Notes: generated from the sequence alone by a model not told the origin. A DNA stretch of 64,000 nucleotides from Trematomus loennbergii (GCA_012861695.1 JAAOOA010000460.1:256001-320000); one strand, 5' to 3'; counted from the first letter of the stretch, positions 10,500-22,621 are shown. Program-made: numbers and translations.

Positions 10500-10640
10500 C
10501 TGAACGAGGCTCCTTCTTCCAGGTGGAGGGGGTAAACACAGCAGCAAGCTTTTGGGATGAACTCCCGTCTCTCTGATAGAAACAGGAAATGTTGTAACTT
10601 TCCGTAACACCGCTTTCAATCTGAATCTCTTGAATACAAT

Positions 10641-10650
10641 AATAAATAAA
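10641..10650 (+). promoter_or_regulatory. Candidate polyadenylation signal, Ig copy 1
   Basis: Two overlapping AATAAA hexamers (AATAAATAAA) follow the 3' UTR array and are conserved in copy 2 at 59,732-59,741. They are the first such signals downstream of the stop codon in conserved sequence. Confidence 0.45.
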
Positions 10651-10659
10651 ACTCAAAAA

Positions 10660-11842
10660 TCTTTAACGGTGTTTATTTTTTGTAAACCACTTTTTGATTT
10701 AAAAACTGATGTTTATGAGATTCTTAGTTTTTGCAATAGTCTGCAAATATACACAACTTTATAATAAAATGCACACTTTTACCGTTTTCTAGACTAACCG
10801 GTATATGGTCCTGAGTTAAAAACAATACGAGCTAACAGGAAGTCGTTAACATCTGTATGTCGATATTAAATGTCTCTTGTTTTGCAGTTACTTAGTAATA
10901 AGACATTTTTTATTTTTGTATTCTCTATTTCTTATTTGAAGCGTTGTACTGCTTACATCGGACCAAATCAGATATATAGTTTTAGTGTATTTCATATGAA
11001 TTGTTACAGTCAGTACTATTCAAGAGGAATATATTTGAATCCGTCACAATATTTGCATAAAGTTCAACAAAAGGCTCAAATTAAACTTCCTTTTGTTGGT
11101 TATGAAGCACATTGCCTATTGGAAATAAGATATATAAATATATATATTGATTTTTTTGTAGTAATTTGCAAAATTCCTATTGTATTTCTTCTTTTTTGTA
11201 TATTTTATTTGGTGTAAACAAAATGATAATATATTTAATAATATCAATTACTTAAATAAATACATTTCTAATAATATTTCTACTTTTTCTCCTATTTGTT
11301 GCAGGGGCACTAAATACAATTCCTTGGGAAAACCTGCTAGACTAACTTTAGATTTTTTTTAAAAGAATTATCCACAGCTGCTTTTTATTAATACAGAAAA
11401 ACACTTTATAACCCTCCAATTTCAAACCTGACTCAGGGGTCCAGAGTGTGATAGTGTGAGACAGTATTAGATGTATTGTTAGTATCTAACCGAGCAGCAG
11501 GGGGCAGCAGAGCTCTGCAGATCAACCTTTATCATCAGGGTTAAAACATGAGTTCAGAATCTACCAGTGTATTCTATATGAACATGCATCGCAGCATGAA
11601 GAGTCATGAAGTCCTCTTTCTAACTCAAACTAATGATAACAATGAGTGAACCGTTCAGATCGAGCTCCAAACACACATTTCCTGGATCCGTGAACTTCCT
11701 GGTTTTACAAGTTATTAGTAATACGATACGATATACTTTATTGTCCCCAGAACCATGTGAAGAGATGAACTGATGCCAAACAGGATGGTTTACATACTTT
11801 AGAGGTCAACACACACACCACACACACGACACACACACCACA

Positions 11843-11939
<97 letters not shown>

Positions 11940-13287
11940 AGATTCATTTTGCATTCAAATACTGTTATTAGCGATTCCTTTAAGAATTTTAAACATTCGG
12001 AGACAATCAATAATTCCCACGCCGCTCACAGCCGTACGGTTTCTCTCTCGCTTAAATCTCTAGCAGAGACGAGCACGACCATAAGACTAGACAAGCTACA
12101 ACATCTGCTGGCACCCTAAGTGTCGGACCCCAGGAAGAGTAGCTTTTGTCAAGAGCAAAAGCTACTGGGGATCCTAAATAAACATAAACATAGTGGGAGT
12201 CTTCCATCATATTTCACATTTAACAACAACAAAGAAGCTTTCAGTGAATATATATTACATTTATTTCTTTTATTATTAAAATCACATGTACTCACTTTTT
12301 TAGTAAATAACAAACAGACTACAGGAATGATGAGAAGTATTCAGCACGCATTAGCACTCTCTCTGGGTAAATGTTAGCCTAGCATGGTTAGTTTAAATAT
12401 GTGTATTTAAACAGAAAGAATAACTCTAAATCCTGAAAACATAATAATATGGCGCCCTCTAGAGGTCTGTCTTATTACTGCAACATAACTTCACTTAGTT
12501 ATCATTTCAACTGATAGAACTTAAATATAAATATACATAATGATTACAAATGAATTACTTTTAAAGTAGTCACACAATTATACCTAATGGTACAAATCAC
12601 ATTAAAATGACCTACATTTATACGATGAATGTGTACTTTTACTGGAGTATATCAGAATACTTAATATTTCTGAACATGAGGAAATATTTACTGAGGTAAT
12701 AATTAATTAATAAAGTCACTATTATATCAAATTAAACCTCATTTATTTGGATATAAAGCAGAAAAAGTAAAGCACAATGCCTATCGTAAATTATATATAA
12801 ATATACACTGAATTGTTTTGCAGTAATTTGCCAAATCCTTAGTGTATTTCCTTTTCTTTATTTGTATTATTTTTTTTTTGGAATTGTTTTTATAATATAT
12901 ATTATTATTTTTAAATACATTTAATAATATACATATATAATATTAATATTTGTTCTACTATTGTATGTATGCACTAAATACAAGTCCTTGGGAAAACCTG
13001 CTCGACTGACTTTAAAAAAAAAAAAAAATCTTCCAAAGCTGGTTTTTACATGTTATTTATTTAGGGGAATACAGAAAAACCCTTTACAACCCTCCAATTT
13101 CAAACCTGACTCAGGGGTCCAGAGTGTGATAGTGTGAGACAGTATTAGATGTATTGTTAGTATCTAACCGAGCAGCAGGGGGCAGCAGAGCTCTGCAGAT
13201 CAACCTTTATCATCAGGGTTAAAACATGAGTTCAGAATCTACCAGTGTATTCTATATTAACATGCATCGCAGCATTAAGAGTCATGA
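10660..13287. repeat. Duplicated AT-rich flank; internal ~520-bp tandem copy
   Basis: No gene is seen. The block at about 11,088-11,605 (ending GAGCAGCAGGGGGCAGCAGA ... CATGCATCGCAGCATGAAGA) recurs at about 12,765-13,287 and again downstream of Ig copy 2 at about 60,190-60,708. A (CA)n tract lies at 11,809-11,937. A small stem (AGTAGCTTTTG / CAAAAGCTACT) lies at about 12,138-12,166. Confidence 0.7.
11809..11937. repeat. (CA)n microsatellite
   Basis: A long CA dinucleotide run with a few CCACA and CGACA interruptions at its left end. The CVCVCV frames on the minus strand are repeat artefacts. Confidence 0.95.
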
Positions 13288-13914
13288 TTAAGTGTCTATA
13301 TTTTAAATCTTGTGTCTGTAAAAATGTAAACGGTGTGTTAACCAGTGCATGTAATGTTGAAAGAGGGTTAAGCAGGAGGGCAACGTGCTAGCCATAAGTC
13401 CATTAATTAAACTTATAAACAATGACAAGTTAATATCAGGAACACCAGTTGGCCATGCGTCCAAAATACCTGCCATCGCCTATGCAGATGATGTCACTGT
13501 TATTATAGAAAACCGGATGTTCGAACAAAATTCTGCGTTTACAAACTTATTTTGGTTGTGCTTACCTTGCAAAGTAATGTTATAAGTGTCAAAGGAATGT
13601 TTTAATGTAAATATTAATGATAATATTGTAGCGTGTCCAAGTTAATAGTTATTTCAGTTATCAGATGTGCACAGTTAGTACATTTGTAAAGTTATTTAGA
13701 CAATGTTGTTGGCGGGAGTTAGGGAGAGACCGCCCCTTCCAGGTGTGTGTGTGCGTTTTCCGGTGTGTGTGTAGGGAGTACGAATATCTCACTGGAATAC
13801 AAACGTGCTCTCTGTTTAAGTTATTTATATATTTATATATTTATGTGTTTTGTGTATTATTAATGTAACTTTTGTATATTATGTATTGCTCAAACTATCT
13901 AAATAAAAAATTTA
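13288..13914 (+). mobile_element. 5'-truncated Tx1/L1-like LINE with 9-bp TSD (copy 1)
   Basis: The insert is flanked by identical GAGTCATGA (13,279-13,287 and 13,915-13,923), and it ends in A-rich sequence (AAATAAAAAATTTA). It contains an RT fragment with AYADDVTVII, the YADD catalytic box in an L1/Tx1-like context. The same insertion with the same left junction is present after Ig copy 2 (60,709), so it predates the segmental duplication. Relative to copy 2 the frame diverges after MFEQ, suggesting an internal deletion here. Confidence 0.75.
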
Positions 13915-14043
13915 GAGTCATGAAGTCCTCTTTCTAACACTAATGATAACAATGAGTGAACCGTTCAGATCGAGCTCCACACATTTCCTGGCTCCGTGAA
14001 CTTCCTGGTTTACATGTTATTTGTGATACGATACGATATACTG

Positions 14044-14089
14044 TATAAGATAAGATAAGATAAGATAAGATAAGATAAGATAAGATGGA
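14044..14089. repeat. (GATAA)n microsatellite, LINE 3' end
   Basis: About nine GATAA units precede GGACCTTTATTAATCCCCGT. They mark the 3' terminus of the minus-strand LINE that follows. Confidence 0.85.
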
Positions 14090-14932
14090 CCTTTATTAAT
14101 CCCCGTGGGGAAATTCAGTAGTACAAAGCAGCAACAGGGTGAGCGTGAACAAACAGAAAGCACAGATTCACACAGATTCATAACATCAAACTTTTTTTAA
14201 TTAATAATGATAATAATAATAAAAGACTATGAAATAGGAGATGAGTAAAATATGAGTAAATAACTGTCAGCATATATTCATATTTGGTCATCTAAGTTAT
14301 GAAGTCCGGAATGAGTTAAAGTGAAAAGTGACATCTGTACATATAGTGACATATCTATCTACATATTTGATCTTCTACTAATATATTAACATGGGTTGTG
14401 GAAACAGTGAATATTTATGTCCAGTGATTTGATTTGATTTCTTTTCATGATTGCCCCCTTGTTGTGCAGCCTGATGGCTACCGGCTCAAAGGACTGTCCG
14501 AGGCGGTGCGTTGTCGTGGAGGGATGAGTCTGACTGAACGTACTCCTCATCTTCATCATCTTCACTAGCTCTGCATGGAGTGGGTGGGGGGTTCTCTAGG
14601 ATGCTGTCGAGCTTCCTCCTCGTCCTCCCCTCTGCCACCTCCTCCAGAGTGTCCCAGTTGTACTCCCACTACAGAGCTAGCCTTCCTCACCAGCTTGTTC
14701 AGCCTGCCAGTGTCCCTAGTGTTGGTGTCTCCCCCCCAGCACACCACGGCAAAGAAGAGCCCACTGGCCACCACAGACTGGTAGAACATCTGCAGCAGCC
14801 TCGTGCTGAAGGACCTGAGCCTCCTCAGGAAGAGCAGCTGGCTCTGTCCCTTCCTGAGAGCATCAGTGTTGTCTGTCAGTCCAGTTTTTTTTTAAGTGCA
14901 CTCCCAGGAACTTGTAGCTGTTCACCACCTCC

Positions 14933-16475
14933 ACCTCCTCCCCCCTGATGGTGATGGGGTCAGAGGCCTTTCCTGCTCCTCCTGAAGTTAACCTCCACCT
15001 CCTCCCCCTGATGGTGATGGGGGTCAGAGGCCTCTTCCTGCTCCGCCTGAAGTTAACCTCCACATCCTCCCCCCTGATGGTGATGGGGGTCAGAGGCCTC
15101 TTCCTGCTCCTCCTGAAGTTAACCTCCACCTCCTCCCCCCTGATGGTGATGGGGGTCAGAGGCCTTTTCCTGCTCCTCCTGAAGTTAACCTCCACCTCCC
15201 CCCCTGATGGTGATGGAGGTCAGAGGCCTCTTCCTGCTCCTCCTGAAGTTAACCTCCACCTCCCCCCCCCTGATGGTGATGGGGGTCAGAGGCCTCTTCC
15301 TGCTCCTCCTGAAGTTAACCTCCACATCCTCCCCCCTGATGGTGATGGGGGTCAGAGGCCTCTTCCTGCTCCTCCTGAAGTTAACCTCCACCTCCTCCCC
15401 CCTGATGGTGATGGGGGTCAGAGGCCTCTTCCTGCTCCTCCTGAAGTTAACCTCCACCTCCTCCCCCCTGATGGTGATGGAGGTCAGAGGCCTCTTCCTG
15501 CTCCTCCTGAAGTTAACCTCCACCTCCTCCCCCCTGATGGTGATGGGGGTCAGAGGCCTCTTCCTGCTCCTCCTGATGTTAACCTCCACCTCCTCCCCCC
15601 TGATGGTGATGGAGGTCAGAGGCCTCTTCCTGCTCCTCCTGAAGTTAACCTCCACCTCCTCCCCCCTGATGGTGATGGGGGTCAGAGGCCTCTTCCTGCT
15701 CCTCCTGAAGTTAACCTCCACATCCTCCCCCCTGATGGTGATGGGGGTCAGAGGCCTCTTCCTGCTCCTGAAGTTAACCTCCACCTCCTCTCCCCCTGAT
15801 GGTGATGGGGGTCAGAGGCCTCTTCCTGCTCCTCCTGAAGTTAACCTCCACCTCCTCCCCCCTGATGGTGATGGAGGTCAGAGGCCTCTTCCTGCTCCTC
15901 CTGAAGTTAACCTCCACCTCCCCCCCTGATGGTGATGGAGGTCAGAGGCCTCTTCCTGCTCCTCCTGAAGTTAACCTCCACCTCCTCCCCCCTGATGGTG
16001 ATGGGGGTCAGAGGCCTCTTCCTGCTCCTCCTGAAGTTAACCTCCACCTCCTCCCCCCTGATGGTGATGGGGGTCAGAGGCCTCTTCCTGCTCCGCCTGA
16101 AGTTAACCTCCACCTCCTCCCCCCTGATGGTGATGGGGTCAGAGGCCTCTTCCTGCTCCGCCTGAAGTTAACCTCCACCTCCTCCCCCCTGATGGTGATG
16201 GGGGTCAGAGGCCTCTTCCTGCTCCTCCTGAAGTTAACCTCCACCTCCTCCCCCTGATGGTGATGGGGGTCAGAGGCCTCTTCCTGCTCCTCCTGAAGTT
16301 AACCTCCACCTCCTCCCCCCTGATGGTGATGGGGGTCAGAGGCCTCTTCCTGCTCCGCCTGAAGTTAACCTCCACCTCCTCCCCTGATGGTGATGGGGTC
16401 AGAGGCCTCTTCCTGCTCCTCCTGAAGTTAACCTCCACCTCTCCCCCCTGATGGGGATGGGGGTCAGAGGCCTTG
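14933..16475 (-). repeat. 66-bp in-frame minisatellite inside the LINE ORF (~24 units)
   Basis: Units of 63-66 bp contain CTGATGGTGATGGGGGTCAG and GAAGTTAACCTCCACCTCCT. On the coding (minus) strand the 22-residue unit reads NFRRSRKRPLTPITIRGEEV; the last unit runs straight into the normal LINE sequence VVNSYKFLGVHL. The array thus amplified one coding segment, largely in frame, with a few 1-3-bp unit-length changes. Confidence 0.9.
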
Positions 16476-16489
16476 AAGTTGAAGGGGAA

Positions 16490-16778
16490 GTCAGAGGTGT
16501 AGAGGGTGAACAGGATGGTGACAGCACAGTTCCTTGGGGGGCTCCGGTGTCCGGTATCAGACCCTGCAGTCTGACATACTGAGGTCTGCTGGTGAGGTAG
16601 TCTGTGATCCAGGCCACCAGGCTGTGATCCACCTGCATCACTGACAGCTTCTCAGCCAGCAGCTGGATCGTGTTGAAGGCGCTGGAGAAGTCGAAGAACA
16701 GGATTCTTAGTGAGCTGTGCGGCTCCTCCAGCTGCGTGTAGGCTCTGTGGAGCATGTAGGTGATAGCAACCTCTACAC
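16490..16778 (-). pseudogene. LINE reverse transcriptase palm fragment
   Basis: The frame reads from VAITYMLHRAYTQLEE through FFDFSSAFNTI to GAPQGTVLSP and breaks near 16,490, where the repeat array begins. Catalytic motif A (Asp in FDF) and motif B are present. The fragment is bounded by the hAT insertion on one side and the minisatellite on the other. Confidence 0.75.
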
Positions 16779-18000
16779 CAGTGGTTCCCAAACTGTTTGT
16801 GCCCAAGGCACACCAAAGGACAAAAAAAAATCTCAAGGCACACCTATTGTGCAAAATAGCCCTTATAACACGTGTTATCACTCATATCATGTAAAATATC
16901 TGTAAATGTGCATAATTATTTACTAATTCCAAATAAAATGTGACAATGACAACTATATTACTCATGAAATATTTATTAACGAAATATTTCAATTAATTTG
17001 AAACTTTATGAAATTAGGCTTCATCACACTCACACAGCAACACACTCATTTAAACCAGACAGGTCACACAATTAAAAAAGGAAACTCAGCAAGAGAACTG
17101 TCAATGCAAGGAAGCTGCACTGTCCATGGTCCTGAACTACAAATTATAAATATAACATTTCAGCAATCAGCATTGAAACATGTGCTATTGTAAATATTTG
17201 TGCCGATTTACAAATTAGTGAGATAATGTGCCTGTCGGGCGCGCAGATTTTTTTAATCCTTGGTGGCACTGAGGAGAGGGCTACCGCAAGTCCTGTTCAA
17301 CAGAGAGCCGTGACCTCCTGTTGTTCTTCATGCCGCTCGCCTGCAGTTTCTCTGTCAATTGTTGCTCAATGTCTTCTGACATGTCGTCGATTCTTCTTTT
17401 GATTGTATTATCAGACGACGGCACTTTGGATAGCTCATTTGCGGCATCTGGACCCAGCATGACACCTACAATTTTTTTGCAAGCGGGGAGGATGAGTGTC
17501 TCCGCTATTGTGTGAGGTTTCTTCTGCTTTGCAATGAGCTCCGCTAGCATGTAACTAGCCTCCATTGCCTTTTCAGACACTTTCACACAATCCAAAAACG
17601 GTCTTGCTGCCTCTGGTTCAGATCCCGAGCTCTTTTGAAGTAGGCCAAGTTTCTTTGAACATGAAGGGATGTTTGGTTTCCAAGTGCCTCTTCAGCTTGC
17701 TTGGAACCATGTTCGCATTAGCTAACTTCTCCCGACAGACGACGCACTCGGGTTGAGGATTGTTGCCATCCCCGTCCAACTGAAGCCATAAGACAGGTAA
17801 CTGTCATGATACTGTCTGCTGACAGTTTTTTTCCTCTTTTCTTTCGGTGGTGGGTTTCGGCATCTCTGCACTGGTGGTTGGTGGTTTGCTCCGCACAAGA
17901 AAGCGCTCCATTTTCCCTCTGCATGTTTCTCTGTTTTAATTGTCCTTCAGCCTTCGGTGTGTCACGGTCGTATAATTCCCACCTGCAACTGCGTTAACAG
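16779..18000 (-). mobile_element. Decayed hAT transposon (ZBED-like), right end not found
   Basis: The left end is CAGTGGTTCCCAAACTGTTT at 16,779, a classic hAT/Charlie-type terminus, and it interrupts the LINE palm. A transposase fragment lies on the minus strand at 17,281-17,760. I could not find the matching inverted end near 18,000 or the resumption of the LINE, so the right boundary is approximate and the element may be truncated. Confidence 0.7.
17281..17760 (-). pseudogene. hAT transposase N-terminal fragment with BED finger
   Basis: From 17,760 downward the frame reads [20 protein letters not shown] followed by KRHLETKH: a C-x2-C ... H-x4-H BED finger. A frame change follows near 17,600, then [38 protein letters not shown] and [18 protein letters not shown], ending at a stop at 17,281. 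This is the N-terminal half seen in vertebrate ZBED5/SCAND3/FAM200-like hAT proteins. The DDE catalytic part and the C-terminal dimerisation domain are absent. Confidence 0.75.
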
Positions 18001-18611
18001 CGAAATAGGGGTTCCGTGAGGATTTTTATTAAAAGAATTGTTTTTAGGTATAGAGTTTGCCTCTGTATTATGAAATGAGTGCATACAATAATAAAAGCAA
18101 CTCCCAAAAATGATCAACCACTAACATATGAATGTATATAAATAATAGTTGATTGAGAACTGGACAGGGATATATCTTCATGGCATTTAAATAAATGACA
18201 GAGACTTCAAGGAAACACCCAGTGACTCTTCGGTTCTTATAATCAATATTTATTCAATCTCTCGTTGACTGAAACAGAAACTGAAGGCAGACATGGGCAT
18301 GGGGTTAAAGGCAAATACTGAGTTTTACATCTCTATAATTGCATTTATTTTAATATTCCACCCCTCTTTCCACATGGAAGAACAGAGCGCTCTGACCTGC
18401 AGGAACAGGGAATATAAACCAGGCTTCACGTTATTATTGAATGCAGATTTCCTCCGTCAGCTGTTGTTGTTGTTTAGGCTCAGCAGGAAGCAGTCAGACG
18501 TGTTTACATGACAAAATAAAACCTTCATGGTGTCCCTGAAAGCACCGTCTGACAGAACTTGATAGGCCGGTTCATTTTGGATTCACTTCATGGAGACAGA
18601 AAGCAGAACTA
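18001..18611. other. AT-rich stretch without recognised gene
   Basis: I see no splice-bordered exon or conserved domain here. Short open frames are within chance expectation. Confidence 0.5.
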
Positions 18612-18770
18612 AAGCACTTCTGATAAAACACAGGGTTGAGGTATTTGTACAAGGCAAGGCAAGTTTATTTATATAGCACCTTTCAACACAAGGCAATTCA
18701 AGGTGCTTTATAAAATGAAAGACATTCAGAAGTACTTCTGATAAAACACGGGGTTGAGGTATTTGTACAC
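18612..18770. repeat. Interspersed repeat between ~38-bp direct repeats
   Basis: AAGGCAAGGCAAGTTTATTT ... CAACACAAGGCAATTCAAGG, a common fish interspersed-repeat motif, is inserted between two copies of CTTCTGATAAAACAC(A/G)GGGTTGAGGTATTTGTAC. The flanking repeats may be a long target duplication or a local duplication. The same motif occurs at 24,972. Confidence 0.6.
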
Positions 18771-18835
18771 TGTAAAGAAAGTAGTAAATAAATTGAAAGC
18801 AGGACTATTACTGAGTGTAGTTGTAGTTGCAGTGT

Positions 18836-18907
18836 AGTTTGAGTACTTTTTGAGTACTTTTTGAGTACGTTTTGAGTACGTTTTGATTACTTTTGAGTAC
18901 TTTTACT
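18836..18907. repeat. Short minisatellite GAGTACTTTTT
   Basis: About six degenerate 10-12-bp units (GAGTACTTTTT, GAGTACGTTTT). Confidence 0.75.
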
Positions 18908-19214
18908 GCCATTAATAAGAAACATTTGGTACTAGGGTTAGGGTTAGGTACTAGTTCCCTTTAACAACACACTCTGCGTCATGGAGTTACACCCAGATCA
19001 TTGAGTGATAAATAAACAAATAAATAACAGGAGAATAAATAATAGAATAATATCTACAGTGTGATTAAACCACTATGTAGGATTTCCAGCGTCTATGTGA
19101 TTTATTTAGGAACATTTCAATGGATTTTCTTATAAAGGTCACAGAGAACAAAAAGTCTGCGGTGTTTACCCACAACCAGACGAGATGAGGGTGGAAACAC
19201 ACAATGCACACAAT

Positions 19215-19385
19215 GTGCTTTGATTCATGTCTTAAAGTGTGCTTATGTGTACATGTGTCTGTTGATTGTGTATTTATATGTATATACATATTTGTATTTT
19301 TTTTCCTCTGGATAGTGGGAAACGGTATTTCGATCTCTCTGTACACACAAACTGAAAGATTGACAATAAAGTTCATTTTGACTAT
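19215..19385 (+). repeat. Interspersed retroposon 3' tail, relative of 4810-5083
   Basis: It shares TGTCTGTTGATTGTGTAT, GGGAAACGGTATTTCGATCT and GACAATAAAGTTCATTTTGA with the insert upstream of Ig copy 1, in the same order and orientation. Confidence 0.6.
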
Positions 19386-20134
19386 TTTGTTTTTCATTCC
19401 TGCACATATTTTATTCCACTTCAATGTAAATACTGCTATATTTTACTATATTTTGTAATATATGTTTAAATGTTACTATAGTTTCTTCAAATTGTCTATC
19501 TGTGTTTTTAATTACATTTTTATGTGTATGTACGCACAACAACACCTCAGTCAGATTCCTCGTACGTGTCATCCTGGAGATAAACCTGATTCTGAAAGTA
19601 CGTGCACATCCACCAGGAGTGATACTCAGAGCCATTGGCCCCATCTATGTCGTGCTAGCTTGTCAGGAAAGACAAATAATGCTGAATTCTGCTTGATTTT
19701 GGAAAGCAATATTCATAAAAGCCAAACTCTCCATCCAATCGTAGAGAAATTAAATTCTTGCAGAAATCTCCAAATGTCAAACTATTTTAATATCTAATCT
19801 CAGCATGGATCGTTGGTTGTTATGACTGAGTTCAGTGTTTTCTCTTTGGACATATTGATAGGGGTTGAACCTGTGACTTCTCTGTCAGTAAACGTTGTGT
19901 AACCGAAAGGTCATCCTCTCACTGATGATCCAGAATACTGCCTGAGTATTGATGTGTCCTAACATGTGTACACCGTGTCAGGACTCAGAGCGCCCTGACT
20001 CAGAAACTAAAGATTAGTCCCAGCGCCATCAGGGCGTTTGATTTACAGACATCACAACGCTTACTGAGACCTGGAGGATCTCATGAGGAATGAATACGGT
20101 CATTAATATTAAGAGTAGAAGTCTGAGATGTAAC
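19386..20134. other. No gene recognised
   Basis: Unique-looking AT-rich sequence. Open frames near 19,460-19,800 have no recognisable domain or splice context. Confidence 0.45.
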
Positions 20135-21237
20135 CAGAGAGAGGGCAAAAGTACACACATCCTGTACTCAAGTAGAAGTACAGATACTCGTGTTTAAAAA
20201 TACTCTGGTGAAAGTAGAAGTACTGACTAAACTTCTTCAAAGTAAAGAGGCTTTGAAATGTACTTCAATAAAAAGTACCCATAACTAGCAGCTGTTTTAA
20301 AGAGTACCTGACCTCCCTTTATATTAATAGAACAATAATGTCATTGTTAGCTAATGAATGTTTCCATGCTGAACAACGGCAACATGACAACGTTTTCATT
20401 GGTCCCTCTTCTTTAGAGAAGACCAGGAAATGATGGATACACGGATCGTGTTCAAATCAATAGGCACGCAATGACTCTAAATAATAATGATCACACCACC
20501 AAACACACATTCAAACTAAAGGAACCAGCCTGTTTGGGAAATGTGAGAAGTAGAAAGTACAGGTATTTGTGTTCAACATGTAAGAAGTAGAAAGTACAGG
20601 TATTTGTGTTCAACATGTAAGAAGTAGAAAGTACAGGTATTTGTGTTCAACATGTAAGAAGTAGAAAGTACAGATATTTGTGTTCAACATGTAAGAAGTA
20701 GAAAGTACAGGTATTTGTGTTCAACATGTAAGAAGTAGAAAGTACAGGTATTTGTGTTCAACATGTAAGAAGTAGAAAGTACAGGTATTTGTGTTCAACA
20801 TGTGAGAAGTAGAAAGTACAGGTATTTGTGTTCAACATGTAAGAAGTAGAAAGTACAGGTATTTGTGTTCAACATGTAAGAAGTAGAAAGTACAGGTATT
20901 TGTGTTCAACATGTAAGAAGTAGAAAGTACAGGTATTTGTGTTCAACATGTAGAAGTAGAAAGTACAGGTATTTGTGTTCAACATGTAAGAAGTAGAAAG
21001 TACAGGTATTTGTGTTCAACATGTAAGAAGTAGAAAGTACAGGTATTTGTGTTCAACATGTAAGAAGTAGAAAGTACAGGTATTTGTGTTCAACATGTAG
21101 AAGTAGAAAGTACAGGTATTTGGTTCAACATGTAAGAAGTCGTCAGAAAAATAAGTAGTGGAGTAAAGTACTGATACCAGAAACATGTACTTAAGTACAG
21201 TAACAAAGTATTTGTACTCCACTACTTCCCACCTCTG
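20135..21237. mobile_element. hAT-type non-autonomous element with internal minisatellite
   Basis: The right end ...ACTACTTCCCACCTCTG and the left end CAGAGAGAGGGCAAAAGTAC form a loose inverted pair. The interior AAGTAGAAGTACAGATACTC and TTAAGTACAGTAACAAAGTA style is that of a very common fish hAT-like family with CAGAGGTGGGAAGT ends. Flanking octamers agree only partly, so the TSD is unproven. Confidence 0.6.
20544..21137. repeat. 37-bp minisatellite (~16 units)
   Basis: Units contain AAGAAGTAGAAAGTACAGGT and ATTTGTGTTCAACATGT. Most are exactly 37 bp; two lack one A and one lacks a base in TTGTG. Sequence identity between units is very high, which suggests recent expansion. Confidence 0.92.
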
Positions 21238-21814
21238 GGTGTAGTTCTGTGGTAAAGAGTCATGTGACTCAGAAGCTACTGGTAACTTCCAGCGTCATCA
21301 GACTCAGTGTGTTGTTAGGCCTGAACAAAGACAGATCTCAGCTCCATGTTGAGAGCAGCGTGTTGTTGACATAAAAAGCAGATTGTTCACCAGACAAAGA
21401 CTCTCACAGAAATGTGCCACGGTGCAAACCCTCCCCTCTCAACGCTCTCATGTATCAGAGGCAGGTCCACACAGGAGAACAGGCAACATCAGATTGAATC
21501 TCCTCTGGTGGTTACTTGAGTTCAGAGCAGGCTGCAGAGGCTGTGTGTCAGGAAACGCCCTAATGCTCCGGTGGGGAAGCACACAGATCATTAACTCAGA
21601 TAGCACATGTCTGAAGGAGAATCTCTTTGTTTGGATGTAAAATTGACATAACTGCCCTATAGTCACATTATCCTGTAGTTTCTGTGCAGGAATCAGGATT
21701 TGTGAAGCTGCCAGATAGAGGAGTAAAGTACAGTATTCACTCTTAAATGCTGAGGGATGTACACAGAAGTACCTCAGATGGTACTGAAGTAGAGTTCTGC
21801 TAAGAAGCCTTTTT
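21238..21814. other. No gene recognised
   Basis: Between the hAT-like element and the L2 nest I see no domain or clear exon. An 85-codon open frame at 21,383 lacks recognisable features. Confidence 0.4.
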
Positions 21815-21984
21815 TCGGGGTTCCCAGCAAAACCTGGCCAGGCTCCAATATGTCCAGAACTCTGCCGCCAGGCTTCTCACCCGCACTAAGCCATGGCAAC
21901 ATATCACCACCCTCATCCACCTCCACTGGCTGCCGGTCAAGTCCGGATTCACTATAAAACATCCTCCTCACGTACAAGTCCCCA
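21815..21984 (+). mobile_element. Outer L2-type LINE fragment, left part
   Basis: One frame reads LARLQYVQNSAARLLTRTKP and then HLHWLPVKSGFTI, the C-terminal segment downstream of RT in L2 LINEs. The coding sequence stops at the point where a second L2 begins and resumes at 24,221 (YLTDLLHPYTPSRSLRSSDT). The two parts are one copy split by an insertion. Confidence 0.8.
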
Positions 21985-22621
21985 TGGGTTAGATGTGAAC
22001 TGTGCTTTTAATGCTGATGAGCTTATCTCCATGTTTGATTCGACATGCACACTAATACTGGATTCTGTTGCTCCTTTTACGCTTAGACGCACCAAAGTTC
22101 TATCAGAGCCGTGGCTCAATGACTGTACTCGTGCTCTCAGACGCGCTTGCAGGCGTGCAGAGAGAAAATGGAAAAAGGATAAACTCCATGTCTCCCTAGA
22201 AATCCTTCGTGCTTGCCTTTCTGACTACCAGACGGCAGTCAAAGCAGCCAAAACAGAGCACATTTCTCTGTTAATCTCCAAAAACAGCCATAAACCTCAG
22301 GTTCTTTTTAATGTCCTCAACTCTATCATTAATCCCTGTGATGTTTCTTCTATTGTCCCATCGACTACTCTCTGTGATAAGTTTCTTACATTTTTTATTG
22401 AAAAGGTATCTGCTCTTAGGCTAGCCCACACTAGTGCTACCCCAGATCCTGCTCCTTTTCTGTGCCCTGCTGTCCTCGACCACTTTGAGCCTGTATCCCT
22501 CTCTTCTCTCTCGGATGTAGTCAAGCACCTGCGGCCGACAAACTGCACCTCAGACAGCATTCCCTCTCGCCTTCTCAGAGATGTTTTGATTCAGTTGGAG
22601 CAAGTATTTTATTACTTTTAA
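21985..22621 (+). pseudogene. L2 ORF2 linker region upstream of RT
   Basis: The open frame includes APFTLRRTKVLSEPWLNDCT, RRAERKWKKDKLHVSLE and NFL-type linker sequence ending VFYYF with a stop at 22,619-22,621. This is the region between endonuclease and RT in L2-like LINEs. The stop separates it from the RT frame. Confidence 0.7.

Larger units (their letters stand above)
14044..16778 (-). mobile_element. LINE of the L2/Rex type with expanded coding minisatellite
   Basis: On the minus strand the RT palm is seen at about 16,490-16,775 (RILFFDFSSAFNTIQLL for motif A, GAPQGTVLSP for motif B). Then comes a large array of a 22-residue unit, then the C-terminal region (VVNSYKFLGVHLKKNW, and MFYQSVVASGLFFAVVCWGG at 14,789). 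The 3' end is the GATAA tract. The palm is cut at its 5' side by a hAT element at 16,779. The YxDD box is not seen and was probably lost where the array sits. Clade assignment is by general resemblance only. Confidence 0.7.

Noticed and set aside
14863..16451. Open frames on both strands in the 66-bp array (LPAPPEVNLHLLPP, LLLKLTSTSSPLMVMGV)
   Set aside because: Only the minus-strand frame continuous with LINE code is meaningful. The plus-strand frames are shadows of the repeat.
18930..18960. Telomere-like GGTTAGGGTTAGG
   Set aside because: Only about two units in unrelated context. Too short to indicate an interstitial telomere.
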